Program-made: the position numbers and the translations under genes
Notes under the pieces: model-generated
Seen by the model: only the letters and a program-made list of their open reading frames with translations
Told to the model about the DNA's origin: nothing
Databases searched by the model: none
Shown here: positions 54,222-64,000 of the stretch, piece by piece
How positions within the stretch are numbered: the first letter of the stretch is position 1
How the letters are laid out: the number at the start of each line of letters is the position of its first letter
Source of the DNA: Shewanella sp. c952
Lineage (GTDB): Bacteria > Pseudomonadota > Gammaproteobacteria > Enterobacterales > Shewanellaceae
Assembly: GCF_019654975.1 (NCBI RefSeq)
Contig: NZ_BPEW01000010.1
Span: 62,001-126,000 of the forward strand
Direction of reading: 5' to 3'
Length of the DNA stretch: 64,000 nucleotides

Positions 54222-57200
54222 CTAGTCTTCAACATGATAGTAAATTCGGTTCACTCCAAGACCACCACCTACGCAATTATTATCCCCAGGCTGACATCGG
54301 GGAGGTGGTGGACAATTTAAACTTCCTTCGGGGCAATCTTTATATTCCATTTTATCCCCTGCTGCACCGATCCCAATGAGATACATATAACTATCGTCCT
54401 CACCATTTGGTGGAATAACAAGTTGAGGCGTATCAGGAACTCGCTCTCCCATCTCTAAATATTCATGAGTGTATGAACGTATGCCTCTGTGCAAATCAAA
54501 GCCATATAATCTACCAACACCTGAAACTAAGCACTGGTTGGCGTCAGAGTTGTCACCGGGGACATAGGAGGTAAAAAAGACTCGCCCTTGAATAATGGTT
54601 GCCGCGGAGAGACTTTTCTCACCATTACCAGCAAACTGATAATACCAACCACGTTTTGTACCAAATTCAATATTTTCAGAATCTGTCTTTGGAGCGGCAG
54701 AAGATACGTTGTACAGATTCCCCAATGTGATGGTAGTAGGGATCTCGTTACCCTTGCCGCCGTTAAAGGGACGAGTTATAACATTTCTATCTTGCAGGGT
54801 AAAAAACTTATCGCTTCTTAATAAATCAAGTGGGTGAGGACGATGACCAGAACCAACTACAACCGCATCATACGGCACGTTTTGGTATGTTTTTGTACTC
54901 GTTGTTGTGCCGCCCACTGTTACATCAACTTCTGAAATATTAGTAAACATGGTTTGAGCTACTGCGGGTTCAGCAAAGAAGCGTCTATCAGAAGTCGTAG
55001 CACCTCCACCAAGATCGGCAAACTTAAACGCGGTCCATGGCTTAGTTGAGTCCTTTGGATTTGCGCTAGGTAAATCTATACGCCAAACATTTGCGCCTGT
55101 ATCTGTTGCATAAATTCTATCCGTTAGCTTGTCACCGTTACTGTCTAACACAGCAACCGAATTAGGAATACTATCGGTTATCCCTGGAAGCTGGGTAACT
55201 GACGCTCCCCCGCTAGCTGCAAATGAATGAATAAGCGTGCCTTTTTCTGCGTCAACAATAAAGACTCCACGTCCAAGCGTATCAGGGCTACCTACAGCTG
55301 CGCTATCTTTGGTTGCTGGCGAGTAGCCTGCGCCAAAAATAAGCACTGGTTTAGCTTTTGAAAACTCGGTATTCCCTGCTGGCCAACCAGGTATATATGT
55401 CACGACAGGCTCAGCCCAAGTCTGCCCAAGCTCTTCCATGCCGGTGCTATTGGAGTCTATCTTCCACATAAAAGTTGGCTTGTCCGGGCTACTTACATCG
55501 AGCGCGTAGTATGACTTTCCTCCTCGGCGCATCCCAACAAATACCCAGGCCTTTTCTATTGAACCGTCTGCGGCAGATTTGACATAGGAAACGGGAGGGC
55601 TATCTAGTCCATATACTGAATGGACACCAGTTGGCACGTTAGCTTTCAATTCTCGGATATTTGGTAACAGCTCATAAGGCATAAATGCCCATGATTCCGA
55701 TACTGAAGTATCTTCATCTTTAAACATATGTAAAAAGCCATGGTTGGTACCAACTAATACCCTAATATCCGGTGAGGCAGCACTGCCAAAGTTCATAGCC
55801 AATGGTTTAGAGTGCAGTGGATCACCGAAAATGTCTTGCCGTGCATCAGTCTTTGAAGAGTCGTTATCGTCATCATCGACATCCTTACCTTTAGCCCAAT
55901 CAAAATAACTGTTTAAGCTACTTTGAGTCACTCCCATATAACTCGCTAGCGCAGCATCCCCACCAGCTATCGACGACGCATTGTTCTTACTAAAGGTAGC
56001 CAATCCACCATTGTTGCTGTCGAAGTTACCATATATCGTGCGGCTAGAAGTACTCCTTAACTCATGAGCAACTCCACCGACCCTTACATCGTTACCATCA
56101 CCTCCGCCGCTGCTAGCACTACAAACACTGTTTGGAGTCCAATATGAGCAAGCTGAATTACTTAAATTACCATCAGCACCAAGAGCTTTATTACCATTTT
56201 TGTCAACAATATCGCCACTGCCTGTTACCTTAAACTTCTTAATGTTGCCCATCCACCTAGGCCCTTTATTAGGCAAAAACATGGCATAGTAAACAGAGTC
56301 AAAGGTTTGAGTTCTATCGAAGTTGTTACTTGCTATCGACGGCGAAGTAAAACTCGCATTAACTTCCAAAATTTGTGAAAAAACTTGCTGTAGGGCAGAT
56401 TGAAGTTGAGTCGCGTTTTTGGCGGCAAAGTAAGTTCCACCGCTTAGCTCAGCAGTTTTTTTAAGAATCGGCGCAGCATCTGCAGCTCCCTCACTGAAAC
56501 CAATGGTATAGGTAGTAACAAATTGGTCACCCGCTAACGAAGGATTCACATCTTTACGGTGCATAATGCTTGCCAGAGCAGGAAGGTAACTCCCATTAAC
56601 TCGCTCTGAAGACTTATAGCCACTCATTTTGGACACTTTGATATTTGCCGCTGTATCACTAGTAGGCGAACCATCTGTAATGTAGACAACATAGGACCGA
56701 TTCGAACACTGGCTACTCTTAAAGGGAGATATGTAATTTCTGCCACTTTCAATACTATTATCTCTAATAGGCGTCATGCTGCCGGCTTCGGTGGCAAAAT
56801 GAACGCCACCGCCCGAGAAATAACGATATGCTTCGTACAATGTTTCACAAAGTGGTGTGTTAGTTTCAGCATTTAAATCGTTAATTTTATCAACGAGACT
56901 AATTTTGTCTCCGGTACTAAGTCGTTTAATACCAGAAATAATACGTCCACCGTCTGAACGACTGCTGGTGTTATAGTTGAAAATTGCAAGACCAAAATCT
57001 ACACTTGGCGTGGTAACGACCGTATCTTCCATTACCCGTTTAGCAATTTTCATTCGAGTCTGCCAACTACTCCTTTTATAACCATGGTACCAATTAATAT
57101 ACCGCTCAGTGTAAAGCGTTACAGATTTTCCAGTACCAAACTTGGTTAAGAATGCGCTATCTACCGCATCTTCAATATCAGAAGATGTAGCACTGCTTGA

Positions 57201-57752
57201 AATATTAGTATATGGAATAGGCGCCGCCTTTGATCCTAGGCTATCGACTGGAAATCCATTAGCAACACCGGTAGCGTTCCCAAACTTTAAGCTCCCTTCA
57301 GTTTCGAAGTCTTCAAAACAATCAACTTGAGAGACTGAACTCCCTAAGGTATCTGGTAGCTCTAGCCAAGTTCCATTTTCACCAACAAAACCATATTCCC
57401 TTACAAAGCCCGTGAATACACCATAATCAGTTAAGTACTCTTTTGATGACTCACAACCATTAACTGATTGATAAAAATAATTACTGCTTGTTGGGTCAGG
57501 AACTGCACCACCACCTTTTGCATAATAAAGCTTAGTGCTATCCGCAACAGTTTCACCACGAGAGTAGAAGTTCTCACTGTACTCTTGGGTTCTCATACTG
57601 CCTGAGTTATCAAAAATGATGAGAACCTGAGGCCTAGAGCCTGAGCGTGCAGAAGATTCAAATACATAAAGTTCAGTATCATCAGAATAACTTGCGCCTG
57701 ATATCATGATAAGCGCAGTTGCAACTATGATTAAAAACTGTCTAAATTTCAT
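54222..57752 (-). CDS. pilY1: Type IV pilus tip adhesin/assembly protein PilY1
   Basis: The protein has 1176 residues with a signal peptide ending near GASYS. The N-terminal half is a von Willebrand A domain with the MIDAS pattern DNSGSM at 48-53 (Asp48, Ser50, Ser52) and [17 protein letters not shown]. The C-terminal half is the PilC beta-propeller with the calcium loop [12 protein letters not shown] near residue 866. Several clusters of Gly and Cys follow. It sits at the pilus tip and acts in surface sensing, adhesion and control of retraction. It lies between pilX and pilE. Confidence 0.93.
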   Translation of the reverse strand: MKFRQFLIIVATALIMISGASYSDDTELYVFESSARSGSRPQVLIIFDNSGSMRTQEYSENFYSRGETVADSTKLYYAKGGGAVPDPTSSNYFYQSVNGCESSKEYLTDYGVFTGFVREYGFVGENGTWLELPDTLGSSVSQVDCFEDFETEGSLKFGNATGVANGFPVDSLGSKAAPIPYTNISSSATSSDIEDAVDSAFLTKFGTGKSVTLYTERYINWYHGYKRSSWQTRMKIAKRVMEDTVVTTPSVDFGLAIFNYNTSSRSDGGRIISGIKRLSTGDKISLVDKINDLNAETNTPLCETLYEAYRYFSGGGVHFATEAGSMTPIRDNSIESGRNYISPFKSSQCSNRSYVVYITDGSPTSDTAANIKVSKMSGYKSSERVNGSYLPALASIMHRKDVNPSLAGDQFVTTYTIGFSEGAADAAPILKKTAELSGGTYFAAKNATQLQSALQQVFSQILEVNASFTSPSIASNNFDRTQTFDSVYYAMFLPNKGPRWMGNIKKFKVTGSGDIVDKNGNKALGADGNLSNSACSYWTPNSVCSASSGGGDGNDVRVGGVAHELRSTSSRTIYGNFDSNNGGLATFSKNNASSIAGGDAALASYMGVTQSSLNSYFDWAKGKDVDDDDNDSSKTDARQDIFGDPLHSKPLAMNFGSAASPDIRVLVGTNHGFLHMFKDEDTSVSESWAFMPYELLPNIRELKANVPTGVHSVYGLDSPPVSYVKSAADGSIEKAWVFVGMRRGGKSYYALDVSSPDKPTFMWKIDSNSTGMEELGQTWAEPVVTYIPGWPAGNTEFSKAKPVLIFGAGYSPATKDSAAVGSPDTLGRGVFIVDAEKGTLIHSFAASGGASVTQLPGITDSIPNSVAVLDSNGDKLTDRIYATDTGANVWRIDLPSANPKDSTKPWTAFKFADLGGGATTSDRRFFAEPAVAQTMFTNISEVDVTVGGTTTSTKTYQNVPYDAVVVGSGHRPHPLDLLRSDKFFTLQDRNVITRPFNGGKGNEIPTTITLGNLYNVSSAAPKTDSENIEFGTKRGWYYQFAGNGEKSLSAATIIQGRVFFTSYVPGDNSDANQCLVSGVGRLYGFDLHRGIRSYTHEYLEMGERVPDTPQLVIPPNGEDDSYMYLIGIGAAGDKMEYKDCPEGSLNCPPPPRCQPGDNNCVGGGLGVNRIYYHVED

Positions 57753-57754
57753 AA

Positions 57755-58198
57755 TCAGTTCCCTGTTGATCCTAATATTTCTTGCTGAATTCCAGAGACA
57801 ACAGTTAGCTGCCCCATATTATTTCGACCAAATATCGCCTGACTGGATATTTCAATAGTCACACAAGCAACCAAATGTGGTTCTGTCGCATGGATAGGTC
57901 TAATACAAGCACCACCATCAGAAAGTCGGTTTAATGAACTCGTTACAGTAAATTCACTATCTGTAATATCTGCAGGTTTGGCCGGTAGGGTTGCGAAAAC
58001 CTTCCCTTCGTTACTGTCAATGAGTCTATCTTGTGCCCCGTGGGCATTTGCCATCGCTTCTATACGTTCAGAACCAGCACCAGCCATTCTTATTGATTGG
58101 GTTGAGTTAACCGCTAATGCAACTCCTATCACCGTCATAATAAGCAGGATGATGATTGAGAAAAACAACACGATTCCCTTCTCTTTACGAACCTGCAT
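57755..58198 (-). CDS. pilX: Type IV minor pilin PilX
   Basis: The protein has 147 residues. Prepilin-type N terminus MQVRKEKG|IVLFFSIIILLIM lacks Glu5 of the mature protein, as is common in PilX and GspK types. One long hydrophobic helix and a short soluble domain follow. It fits between pilW (two bases upstream) and pilY1. Confidence 0.85.
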   Translation of the reverse strand: MQVRKEKGIVLFFSIIILLIMTVIGVALAVNSTQSIRMAGAGSERIEAMANAHGAQDRLIDSNEGKVFATLPAKPADITDSEFTVTSSLNRLSDGGACIRPIHATEPHLVACVTIEISSQAIFGRNNMGQLTVVSGIQQEILGSTGN

Positions 58199-58199
58199 A

Positions 58200-59186
58200 T
58201 TAGTTACCCACCAATATTGGATTTTCTAGCACGATAGTAGAAGATAATACCCGTCTTCTAAAACCGTCGTTAGTTGCAGCTATCGTCTTATCACCAAGCA
58301 AGTAACTATTGTCATTATCATAACTATTATCTTCTTCGAGCGTTCTCACTAAGATATATACTCTTAGTGCCACTAACCTTTGAGCCGGTGAACCATCCCA
58401 CATTGTTGAAGTTACATTTGCGGCAGGCATAAAACTGTCAGCACTATCATCACCATCGAAATCGAAGCCATATAACACCCTAAGGTTCTCAACGCCTTCA
58501 ACTAGTTGCTCATAACTAGCAGTGGTTTTCATACCACCAACTCCGAGAGTTCGTCTCATAAGCACTGGTAAACCGTTATCTATTTGGATGAAATAAACAT
58601 GATGCTGATACTCCCAAAATCTTCCATTATCTATCGAAGGGGCAGCTTGATTACCAGAAAAAATGACAGCTTCATTGAGGTTTGTCGCCATATAGTAAGA
58701 ATTGGTATTAAACGTTGTAACAGCTGGGCCGATTAAGCGCTTTATTTGTAAAACATCAGTTCCAGATAAAGTAGAACTCAAACAGCCTAATGATTTAGCA
58801 GAGACTCCACTTTCATAACCCCATATTTTTCTAAAGTTTGCCAGACTATTTTGAACCGGAAAGCTAGCATTGTTAACCCCTCCAACACAATCACTCGCTG
58901 TAGCAATAGCACTAGCTTGAATCGTTGTATTCACGCCAACACTGAGATTAGTACCTGTCAGCTCAGCCATGAAACCTGCTTGGCTCACATCCCGTTCGAT
59001 CAGTGCCAACGCTACACGGCCATTTTCTTGAAGTTGGTTAAACTGACTAGTTGTCGCTACATTAGATGATGACATTGCGAACATGGAAAAAAGACCAGCA
59101 GATAAGAACAAACTCACCAACATTGCAACCATCAGCTCTACTAACGAAAAGCCTGTTTGCCACTTCCCTATTATCTTTTTATTCAT
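58200..59186 (-). CDS. pilW: Type IV minor pilin PilW
   Basis: The protein has 328 residues. Prepilin signal KWQTG|FSLVELMVAMLVSLF with Glu5, then RVALALIERDVSQAGFM, the PilW hallmark, and a large beta-rich C-terminal domain. The end reaches the pilX start with one base between. It forms the priming complex with PilV, PilX and PilE. Confidence 0.9.
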   Translation of the reverse strand: MNKKIIGKWQTGFSLVELMVAMLVSLFLSAGLFSMFAMSSSNVATTSQFNQLQENGRVALALIERDVSQAGFMAELTGTNLSVGVNTTIQASAIATASDCVGGVNNASFPVQNSLANFRKIWGYESGVSAKSLGCLSSTLSGTDVLQIKRLIGPAVTTFNTNSYYMATNLNEAVIFSGNQAAPSIDNGRFWEYQHHVYFIQIDNGLPVLMRRTLGVGGMKTTASYEQLVEGVENLRVLYGFDFDGDDSADSFMPAANVTSTMWDGSPAQRLVALRVYILVRTLEEDNSYDNDNSYLLGDKTIAATNDGFRRRVLSSTIVLENPILVGN

Positions 59187-59189
59187 AAT

Positions 59190-59711
59190 TTATATAATTA
59201 TTGTTTTCAAAGAATAAATTCGACGGCGCTTGTTCGCCGAACCACACCCTTTTACCAAAGTAGATTGTTCGGTTCCAGCCGCACCATCACTCAACTCCCT
59301 GATCCCCCTCCAACTCATCACCACTTCAACATTGCCGCTACTCTGCGCAGATATACAGGCTGTTGCATCATCCAGTTCAGTAAATAATGTTTCCCATTGA
59401 TAGAGATCCCAAGATAAAGTTTCAGCATTAGTACAGGTTGCATTGACACCAACACTCACATCGCAAGATTTAGCAGGTTTAGATAACTTGCCAGAATAGG
59501 TTCCGGTATAGGATGTGAGTAAACCACGGTTTAGTTTTATTCGGTTGATGATATCATTGGCAAGATAGGCTGCTTGAGTTTGCTGAAAAGATTCAAAACT
59601 GCCACGTTTTGCAACAAGGTGAAGATTAAAAATACCAATAAGACCAACAACTAAAATAACTAACGAGACCATTAGTTCAATTAGCGATAGCCCCCGTTGC
59701 TGATTTTTCAT
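59190..59711 (-). CDS. pilV: Type IV minor pilin PilV
   Basis: ATG 59711 with AAAGGA upstream gives 173 residues (MKNQQRG|LSLIELMVSLVILV); ATG 59738 adds nine residues that would lengthen the leader. Glu5 is present and Leu replaces Phe at +1, which is allowed. It has the FQQTQAAYLANDIINRIKLN helix typical of PilV. It is first in the pilV-W-X-Y1-E operon. Confidence 0.88.
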   Translation of the reverse strand: MKNQQRGLSLIELMVSLVILVVGLIGIFNLHLVAKRGSFESFQQTQAAYLANDIINRIKLNRGLLTSYTGTYSGKLSKPAKSCDVSVGVNATCTNAETLSWDLYQWETLFTELDDATACISAQSSGNVEVVMSWRGIRELSDGAAGTEQSTLVKGCGSANKRRRIYSLKTIII

Positions 59712-59891
59712 TGCTGTCAATTCCTTTGCTTTCGTCATATTCTTGACGTCAAATCAGTTTTTTACTCTTTTAAATCTGTTACTTAGCTAACAAACACCAG
59801 CATACAGGTTAAATAGAGCTTAGTCGAATACTTGCTTAGCACAAGTCGTCTTTTAAAGAGTGATTAACAATGATGTGTCTGAATTTTAAGC

Positions 59892-59916
59892 ATAAAAAAG
59901 AGGCGTTAGCCTCTTT
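59892..59916 (-). terminator. Intrinsic terminator of the ileS-lspA-fkpB-ispH operon
   Basis: On the minus strand: AAAGAGGC, four-base loop, GCCTCTTT then TTTATGCTT. Confidence 0.9.
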
Positions 59917-59941
59917 AATAATTGATATTTACCAGAAATAG

Positions 59942-60871
59942 TTAGCGTAATTCAGCGGGTACCGCAAATACGGTATCTTCTAGTCGCCCTTCCACTTCGG
60001 TAATAACACTAGGTGCCATATCAGCAATAGCATCTACCACCTGCTTGACTAGCACCTCTGGTGCAGACGCGCCAGCAGTGACCGCAACGCGCTGAACGCC
60101 GTTGAACCAAGTTGGATCAACATCATCAGCATTGTCTACCAAATATGAGTTAGTGCCCTTCTTTTGTGCTAACTCGCGCAAACGATTAGAGTTTGAACTG
60201 TTCTTGGAACCAACAACGATAAACAACTCCACTTCTTCGGCAACATTGCGTACAGCATCTTGGCGATTTTGTGTGGCATAGCAAATATCGTCTTTACGCG
60301 GCCCTTCAATAGCAGGGTACTTCTGTTGCAATGAAGCTATTACATCGGCAGTATCATCCATTGATAGCGTCGTTTGAGTCACAAAGCATAAGTTGTCTGG
60401 ATCTTTAACTTTAAGCTTAGCCACATCATCTGGAGACTCGACCAAATGAACTCCGCCTTCAGGGTTGTCATACTGCCCCATCGTCCCTTCTACTTCAGGA
60501 TGACCGGCGTGACCAATCAAAATACATTCAATACCTTTACGGCTAGCACGTGTCACCTGTAAATGCACTTTTGTCACCAGTGGGCAAGTAGCGTCAAATA
60601 CTTTTAAGCCACGTGTTTTAGCTTCTGCACGTACTGCTTGAGACACACCGTGGGCACTAAAAATAACAATACTTTCATCAGGTACTTGATCTAACTCTTC
60701 AACAAACACTGCCCCACGATCTTTTAGGTTCTGTACTACGTAGCGGTTATGAACCACTTCATGTCGAACATAGATAGGCGGAGAAAAAAGCTCTAATGCA
60801 CGCTCTACAATACTGATAGCACGGTCAACACCAGCGCAAAAACCTCGAGGGTTTGCTAAAAGAATTTTCAT
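59942..60871 (-). CDS. ispH: 4-hydroxy-3-methylbut-2-enyl diphosphate reductase IspH
   Basis: The protein has 309 residues. The three iron-sulfur cysteines are in [14 protein letters not shown] (Cys12), [11 protein letters not shown] (near 96) and [14 protein letters not shown] (near 197). The active-site Glu lies in [15 protein letters not shown] or nearby. It makes IPP and DMAPP in the last step of the MEP pathway. It lies two bases after fkpB. Confidence 0.96.
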   Translation of the reverse strand: MKILLANPRGFCAGVDRAISIVERALELFSPPIYVRHEVVHNRYVVQNLKDRGAVFVEELDQVPDESIVIFSAHGVSQAVRAEAKTRGLKVFDATCPLVTKVHLQVTRASRKGIECILIGHAGHPEVEGTMGQYDNPEGGVHLVESPDDVAKLKVKDPDNLCFVTQTTLSMDDTADVIASLQQKYPAIEGPRKDDICYATQNRQDAVRNVAEEVELFIVVGSKNSSNSNRLRELAQKKGTNSYLVDNADDVDPTWFNGVQRVAVTAGASAPEVLVKQVVDAIADMAPSVITEVEGRLEDTVFAVPAELR

Positions 60872-60873
60872 AA

Positions 60874-61296
60874 TTACAGTACCTGTACCACTTCAAGCTC
60901 AAATGTTAATACTTGACTTGCCAAGGGATGGTTGAGATCGATAGTCACAGAGTCGCCAACAACATCACGTACCATTCCAGGCACTTCACTGCCGCCAGGG
61001 CCTGCAAAACTAACAATCACACCAGGCTCAAGCGTCATATCCGCGGGGAAACGACTCTTATCCATATGATGCACAGCATCTGGATTAGATTCACCAAAAG
61101 TATCACCAGGCTGCAGGGTAAAGCTGTGTTTGTCACCTTCTTTAAGGTTAACAATTTCAGCCTCAAATGCAGGGCTCAAGCTTTCATCGCCAACATTAAA
61201 TCGTGCAGGCTTACCACCTGAACGGGTACTTTCAGCTGTAGATCCATCTTCAAGTACGATATTCATGTGGCATAAAATTGAATGGTTATCTGACAT
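60874..61296 (-). CDS. fkpB: FKBP-type peptidyl-prolyl isomerase FkpB (SlpA-like)
   Basis: ATG 61296 with GGAG eight bases upstream gives 140 residues; GTG 61305 is an alternative. It has [20 protein letters not shown], the insert-in-flap region [20 protein letters not shown] and [20 protein letters not shown], typical of the SlyD/SlpA type. It acts as a folding helper in the cytoplasm. It lies between lspA and ispH, as in E. coli. Confidence 0.94.
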   Translation of the reverse strand: MSDNHSILCHMNIVLEDGSTAESTRSGGKPARFNVGDESLSPAFEAEIVNLKEGDKHSFTLQPGDTFGESNPDAVHHMDKSRFPADMTLEPGVIVSFAGPGGSEVPGMVRDVVGDSVTIDLNHPLASQVLTFELEVVQVL

Positions 61297-61301
61297 TGAT
61301 A

Positions 61302-61814
61302 TCACTCCTTTATATCATCTGATTTTTTGACATCTTTATCCGATACAAAAGAATCTAAAATAATCAATCCCGCACCGACACAGATTGCTGAGTCAGCAAT
61401 GTTAAAGGCAGGGAAATGGCTGGTGTTCCAATAAAAATCTAAAAAGTCGACCACAAAACCATGCTGCAGTCGATCAACTAAATTACCTAACGCCCCGCCA
61501 ATAACTAAGGTATAGGCTAGGTTTAGTCGCCACATTTTGCTCGGTTGCTGACGCAACCAAACCGACAGTAAAATACTGAAACCGACCGCGACGAAGGTAA
61601 ATAACCAACGCTGCCAACCGCCTGCATCACTTAAAAAACTAAATGCAGCGCCATAGTTACGCACGTAGGTAAAATTAAAAAACGGTAGTAAATCTACCGA
61701 TTCTCCTAACTGAAAACCAGACAATACCCACTGCTTAGACAGTTGGTCGGCGATAAACACCAACACAACTATCCAATACCAACGTAGGCCACTGTCTTTC
61801 CAAGAAGTGGGCAT
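61302..61814 (-). CDS. lspA: Lipoprotein signal peptidase LspA
   Basis: ATG 61814 with AAAGGA eight bases upstream gives 170 residues; an upstream start at 61859 would overlap ileS. Four membrane helices; the catalytic Asp residues lie in GGALGNLVDRLQHGFVVDFL and FNIADSAICVGAG. It cuts diacylated prolipoproteins at the inner membrane. It starts ten bases after the ileS stop. Confidence 0.95.
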   Translation of the reverse strand: MPTSWKDSGLRWYWIVVLVFIADQLSKQWVLSGFQLGESVDLLPFFNFTYVRNYGAAFSFLSDAGGWQRWLFTFVAVGFSILLSVWLRQQPSKMWRLNLAYTLVIGGALGNLVDRLQHGFVVDFLDFYWNTSHFPAFNIADSAICVGAGLIILDSFVSDKDVKKSDDIKE

Positions 61815-61824
61815 TACGGATCCT

Positions 61825-64000
61825 TTATGCAAACTGGCGAGTTTCGCCTTCACCTTCAATGTTAGTCACACAGCGAGTACACAGTGTTGGATGCGAAGCG
61901 ACTTGGCCTACATCTTCTCTGTGATGCCAGCAGCGCTCACACTTCTCAGCTTCAGACTTTTTAAGCCCAAGCTTTAGCGATGCAAGTTCAGTTTCAATCG
62001 CATCAACTGGCGCTTCACTTAGTGCTACAACCTCTGTTTGAGAAGTTAACAGTACAAAGCGTAACTCATCACCAAGAGTGCTTAGTGCAGCAGACAATGC
62101 TTCATCAGCGAACAGAGTAATTTCAGCTTCTAGTGAACCACCGATCTGCTTTTCACGGCGAGCATTCTCAATCACTTTGTTAACTTCTGCGCGAACTGCT
62201 AGTAATTGATCCCAATATTCGTCACTAAGATCAGAATCAAGAGTGACCGATTGTAGGCCTTCGTACCAAGTTTCGGTAAAGACAAACTCTCCACGCTCAC
62301 CAGGAAGAAGCTTCCAAATTTCATCTGCAGTAAAGCTTAATACTGGCGCAATCCAACGCACCATAGCTTCAGAGATAAGGTACAGTGCAGATTGACAACT
62401 ACGACGAGCATTGCTGTCATCTTTTGCGGTGTACTGTCTGTCTTTAATGATATCGAGGTAGAAGCTACCAAGTTCAACTGAGCAGAACTGCATCAACTTC
62501 TGTGTAACCAAGTGGAAGTTGTATTGATCGTAAGCTTCAACTAACTCTTGTTGCAGCGCAGCGGCGCGGCGAACAACCCAACGATCCAGTGCAACCATAT
62601 CTTCAACGGCAACCATATCAGTCTCAGGGTTAAAACCGTTGATGTTCGCAAGCAAGAATCGAGCAGTGTTACGAATACGACGATAAGCATCAGCACTACG
62701 CTTTAGAATTTCGTCAGAAACCGTCATTTCGCCGCTGTAATCTGTTGCAGCAACCCACAAACGTAAAATGTCAGCACCCAGCTTGTTAGTGACGTGCTGC
62801 GGTGCAATCACGTTACCAACAGACTTAGACATCTTGCGGCCTTTACCGTCAACGGTAAAACCATGAGTCAATACTTGCTTGTATGGCGCTTTGCCATTCA
62901 TCGCCGTAGAGATCATCAGCGATGACATAAACCAACCACGATGCTGATCGCTACCTTCAAGGTAAAGATCAACTTCATGACCATTGAATTCAGGACGTGA
63001 AGCAACTACTGACGAGAAGGTCGAACCGGAGTCATACCAAACATCTAAAGTGTCAGTCACTTTACGGTACTGTTCAGCTTCATCACCTAACAGCTCTGCG
63101 GCATCTAGATCCCACCAAGCTTGAATACCTTCTTGCTCGATACGGTTAGCTACACGCTCCATCAGTGACACACTATCTGGGTGCAGTTCTTCGGTTTCAC
63201 GATGTACAAACAGAGTAATTGGAACACCCCAAGTACGTTGACGAGAGATACACCAGTCAGGGCGGTTCTCAACCATCTTTTCGATACGGCTCTGTCCCCA
63301 GTCAGGGATCCACTGTGTTTTCTCAATCTCGCTCAGCGCTTGTGTACGCAAGCCTTTTTGATCCATTGAGATAAACCACTGCGGCGTCGCACGGAAAATA
63401 ATTGGCGTTTTATGACGCCAGCAATGCGGGTAGCTATGGTTAATAGCAACATGGTTAAGCAGCGCGCCTTTCTCTTCCAATAGCGCGACAACGCTCTTGT
63501 TAGCTTTAAATACATGTTGACCGGCAAATATTTCAGTATCTGCTTTATAAACGCCATTATCGCCAACAGGGTTAGCAACCTCTAAGCCATATTTTTGACC
63601 GACGACGAAATCGTCTTGACCATGGCCAGGAGCGGTATGCACCACACCAGTACCAGAGTCGACCGTAACATGCTCACCAAGAATGACTGGCACATCAAAA
63701 TCATAGAATGGGTGGTTAAAACGCAGTAGCTCAAGCTCGCTGCCCAACACGTTAGCGAGTACTTTGTGCGACTCGGCACCAAAACGCTCAACACAAGATT
63801 CAACTAACTCTTGTGCTAAAACTAACGCTTGAGTTTGGCCGTCTTTAACCATCTCAACCAAGGTGTAATCTAACTGTCCCGCAACCGACAATGCACGGTT
63901 AGCAGGCAGTGTCCAAGGCGTAGTGGTCCAGATAACCATTGAGATAGGATGCGCGTACTCAGTTAAACCAAATTTAGCTAACAGCGCAGGCTTATCAACA
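61825..64000 (-). CDS. ileS: Isoleucyl-tRNA synthetase IleS, N-terminal part outside the window
   Basis: The frame is open from the right edge and ends at TGA/TAA at 61825; about 724 residues are visible. It begins with the editing and catalytic region ([15 protein letters not shown]), contains the class I KMSKS signature in [11 protein letters not shown], the anticodon-binding region and the C-terminal zinc finger [20 protein letters not shown] (with a second pair CTRC). It charges tRNA-Ile. It is the first gene of the ileS-lspA-fkpB-ispH operon seen here (ribF would be expected upstream). Confidence 0.96.
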   Translation of the reverse strand, partial: VDKPALLAKFGLTEYAHPISMVIWTTTPWTLPANRALSVAGQLDYTLVEMVKDGQTQALVLAQELVESCVERFGAESHKVLANVLGSELELLRFNHPFYDFDVPVILGEHVTVDSGTGVVHTAPGHGQDDFVVGQKYGLEVANPVGDNGVYKADTEIFAGQHVFKANKSVVALLEEKGALLNHVAINHSYPHCWRHKTPIIFRATPQWFISMDQKGLRTQALSEIEKTQWIPDWGQSRIEKMVENRPDWCISRQRTWGVPITLFVHRETEELHPDSVSLMERVANRIEQEGIQAWWDLDAAELLGDEAEQYRKVTDTLDVWYDSGSTFSSVVASRPEFNGHEVDLYLEGSDQHRGWFMSSLMISTAMNGKAPYKQVLTHGFTVDGKGRKMSKSVGNVIAPQHVTNKLGADILRLWVAATDYSGEMTVSDEILKRSADAYRRIRNTARFLLANINGFNPETDMVAVEDMVALDRWVVRRAAALQQELVEAYDQYNFHLVTQKLMQFCSVELGSFYLDIIKDRQYTAKDDSNARRSCQSALYLISEAMVRWIAPVLSFTADEIWKLLPGERGEFVFTETWYEGLQSVTLDSDLSDEYWDQLLAVRAEVNKVIENARREKQIGGSLEAEITLFADEALSAALSTLGDELRFVLLTSQTEVVALSEAPVDAIETELASLKLGLKKSEAEKCERCWHHREDVGQVASHPTLCTRCVTNIEGEGETRQFA

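Overview
The window is chromosomal DNA of a marine gammaproteobacterium, most probably a Shewanella. The grounds are the nagK/nagA/nagX/nagP N-acetylglucosamine genes with palindromic AATGACAACGCTGTCATT-type operators, the yggS-proC-yggT-yggU-rdgB-hemW and trmB-yggL-glsB-yggN blocks, a pilV-W-X-Y1-E minor-pilin operon and the ileS-lspA-fkpB-ispH operon. Genus assignment is an inference from gene content and order; no search was run.

Left part (1-27.7 kb) is mostly conserved housekeeping DNA: tRNA hydroxylation gene trhP (cut by the left edge) with ferredoxin yfhL, an M61 peptidase, a TPR protein with a dead GGDEF domain beside an intact diguanylate cyclase, ppnN-xni, hemH, the pilus retraction ATPases pilT-pilU, the yggS to hemW block, a DUF885 peptidase-like lipoprotein/secreted protein, a LysR regulator, yggN, glsB, yggL, trmB, mutY, yggX and yceJ-yceI.

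Middle part (27.9-31.8 kb) is the plastic zone. A tRNA-Phe/tRNA-Thr pair with its own promoter and terminator occurs twice as a direct repeat of about 340 bp. Between the copies lies a 267 bp element with inverted ends. A structured two-module repeat follows, and then two gene cassettes, each ending in a recognisable attC site, with no integrase gene anywhere in the window.

Right-centre (31.8-51.6 kb) is a GlcNAc/chito-oligosaccharide island. Five copies of one palindrome mark nagP, nagK, the binding protein-chemoreceptor-hexosaminidase operon, the TauE/SapC/halogenase operon and the TonB receptor gene. A LacI-family gene (nagR) is divergent from the receptor gene. The proposed flow is: TonB receptor takes oligomers into the periplasm, the lipoprotein Hex trims them to GlcNAc, NagP imports, NagK phosphorylates and NagA deacetylates. 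The expected deaminase gene (nagB) is absent here. Two flavin-dependent tryptophan-halogenase homologues and a SapC-family protein share the control but have no clear role.

The right end (51.7-64 kb) holds a P-II protein gene, two FimT/GspH pseudopilin genes, the minor pilin operon ending in pilY1-pilE-tapY2-like, and ispH-fkpB-lspA-ileS, with ileS cut by the right edge.
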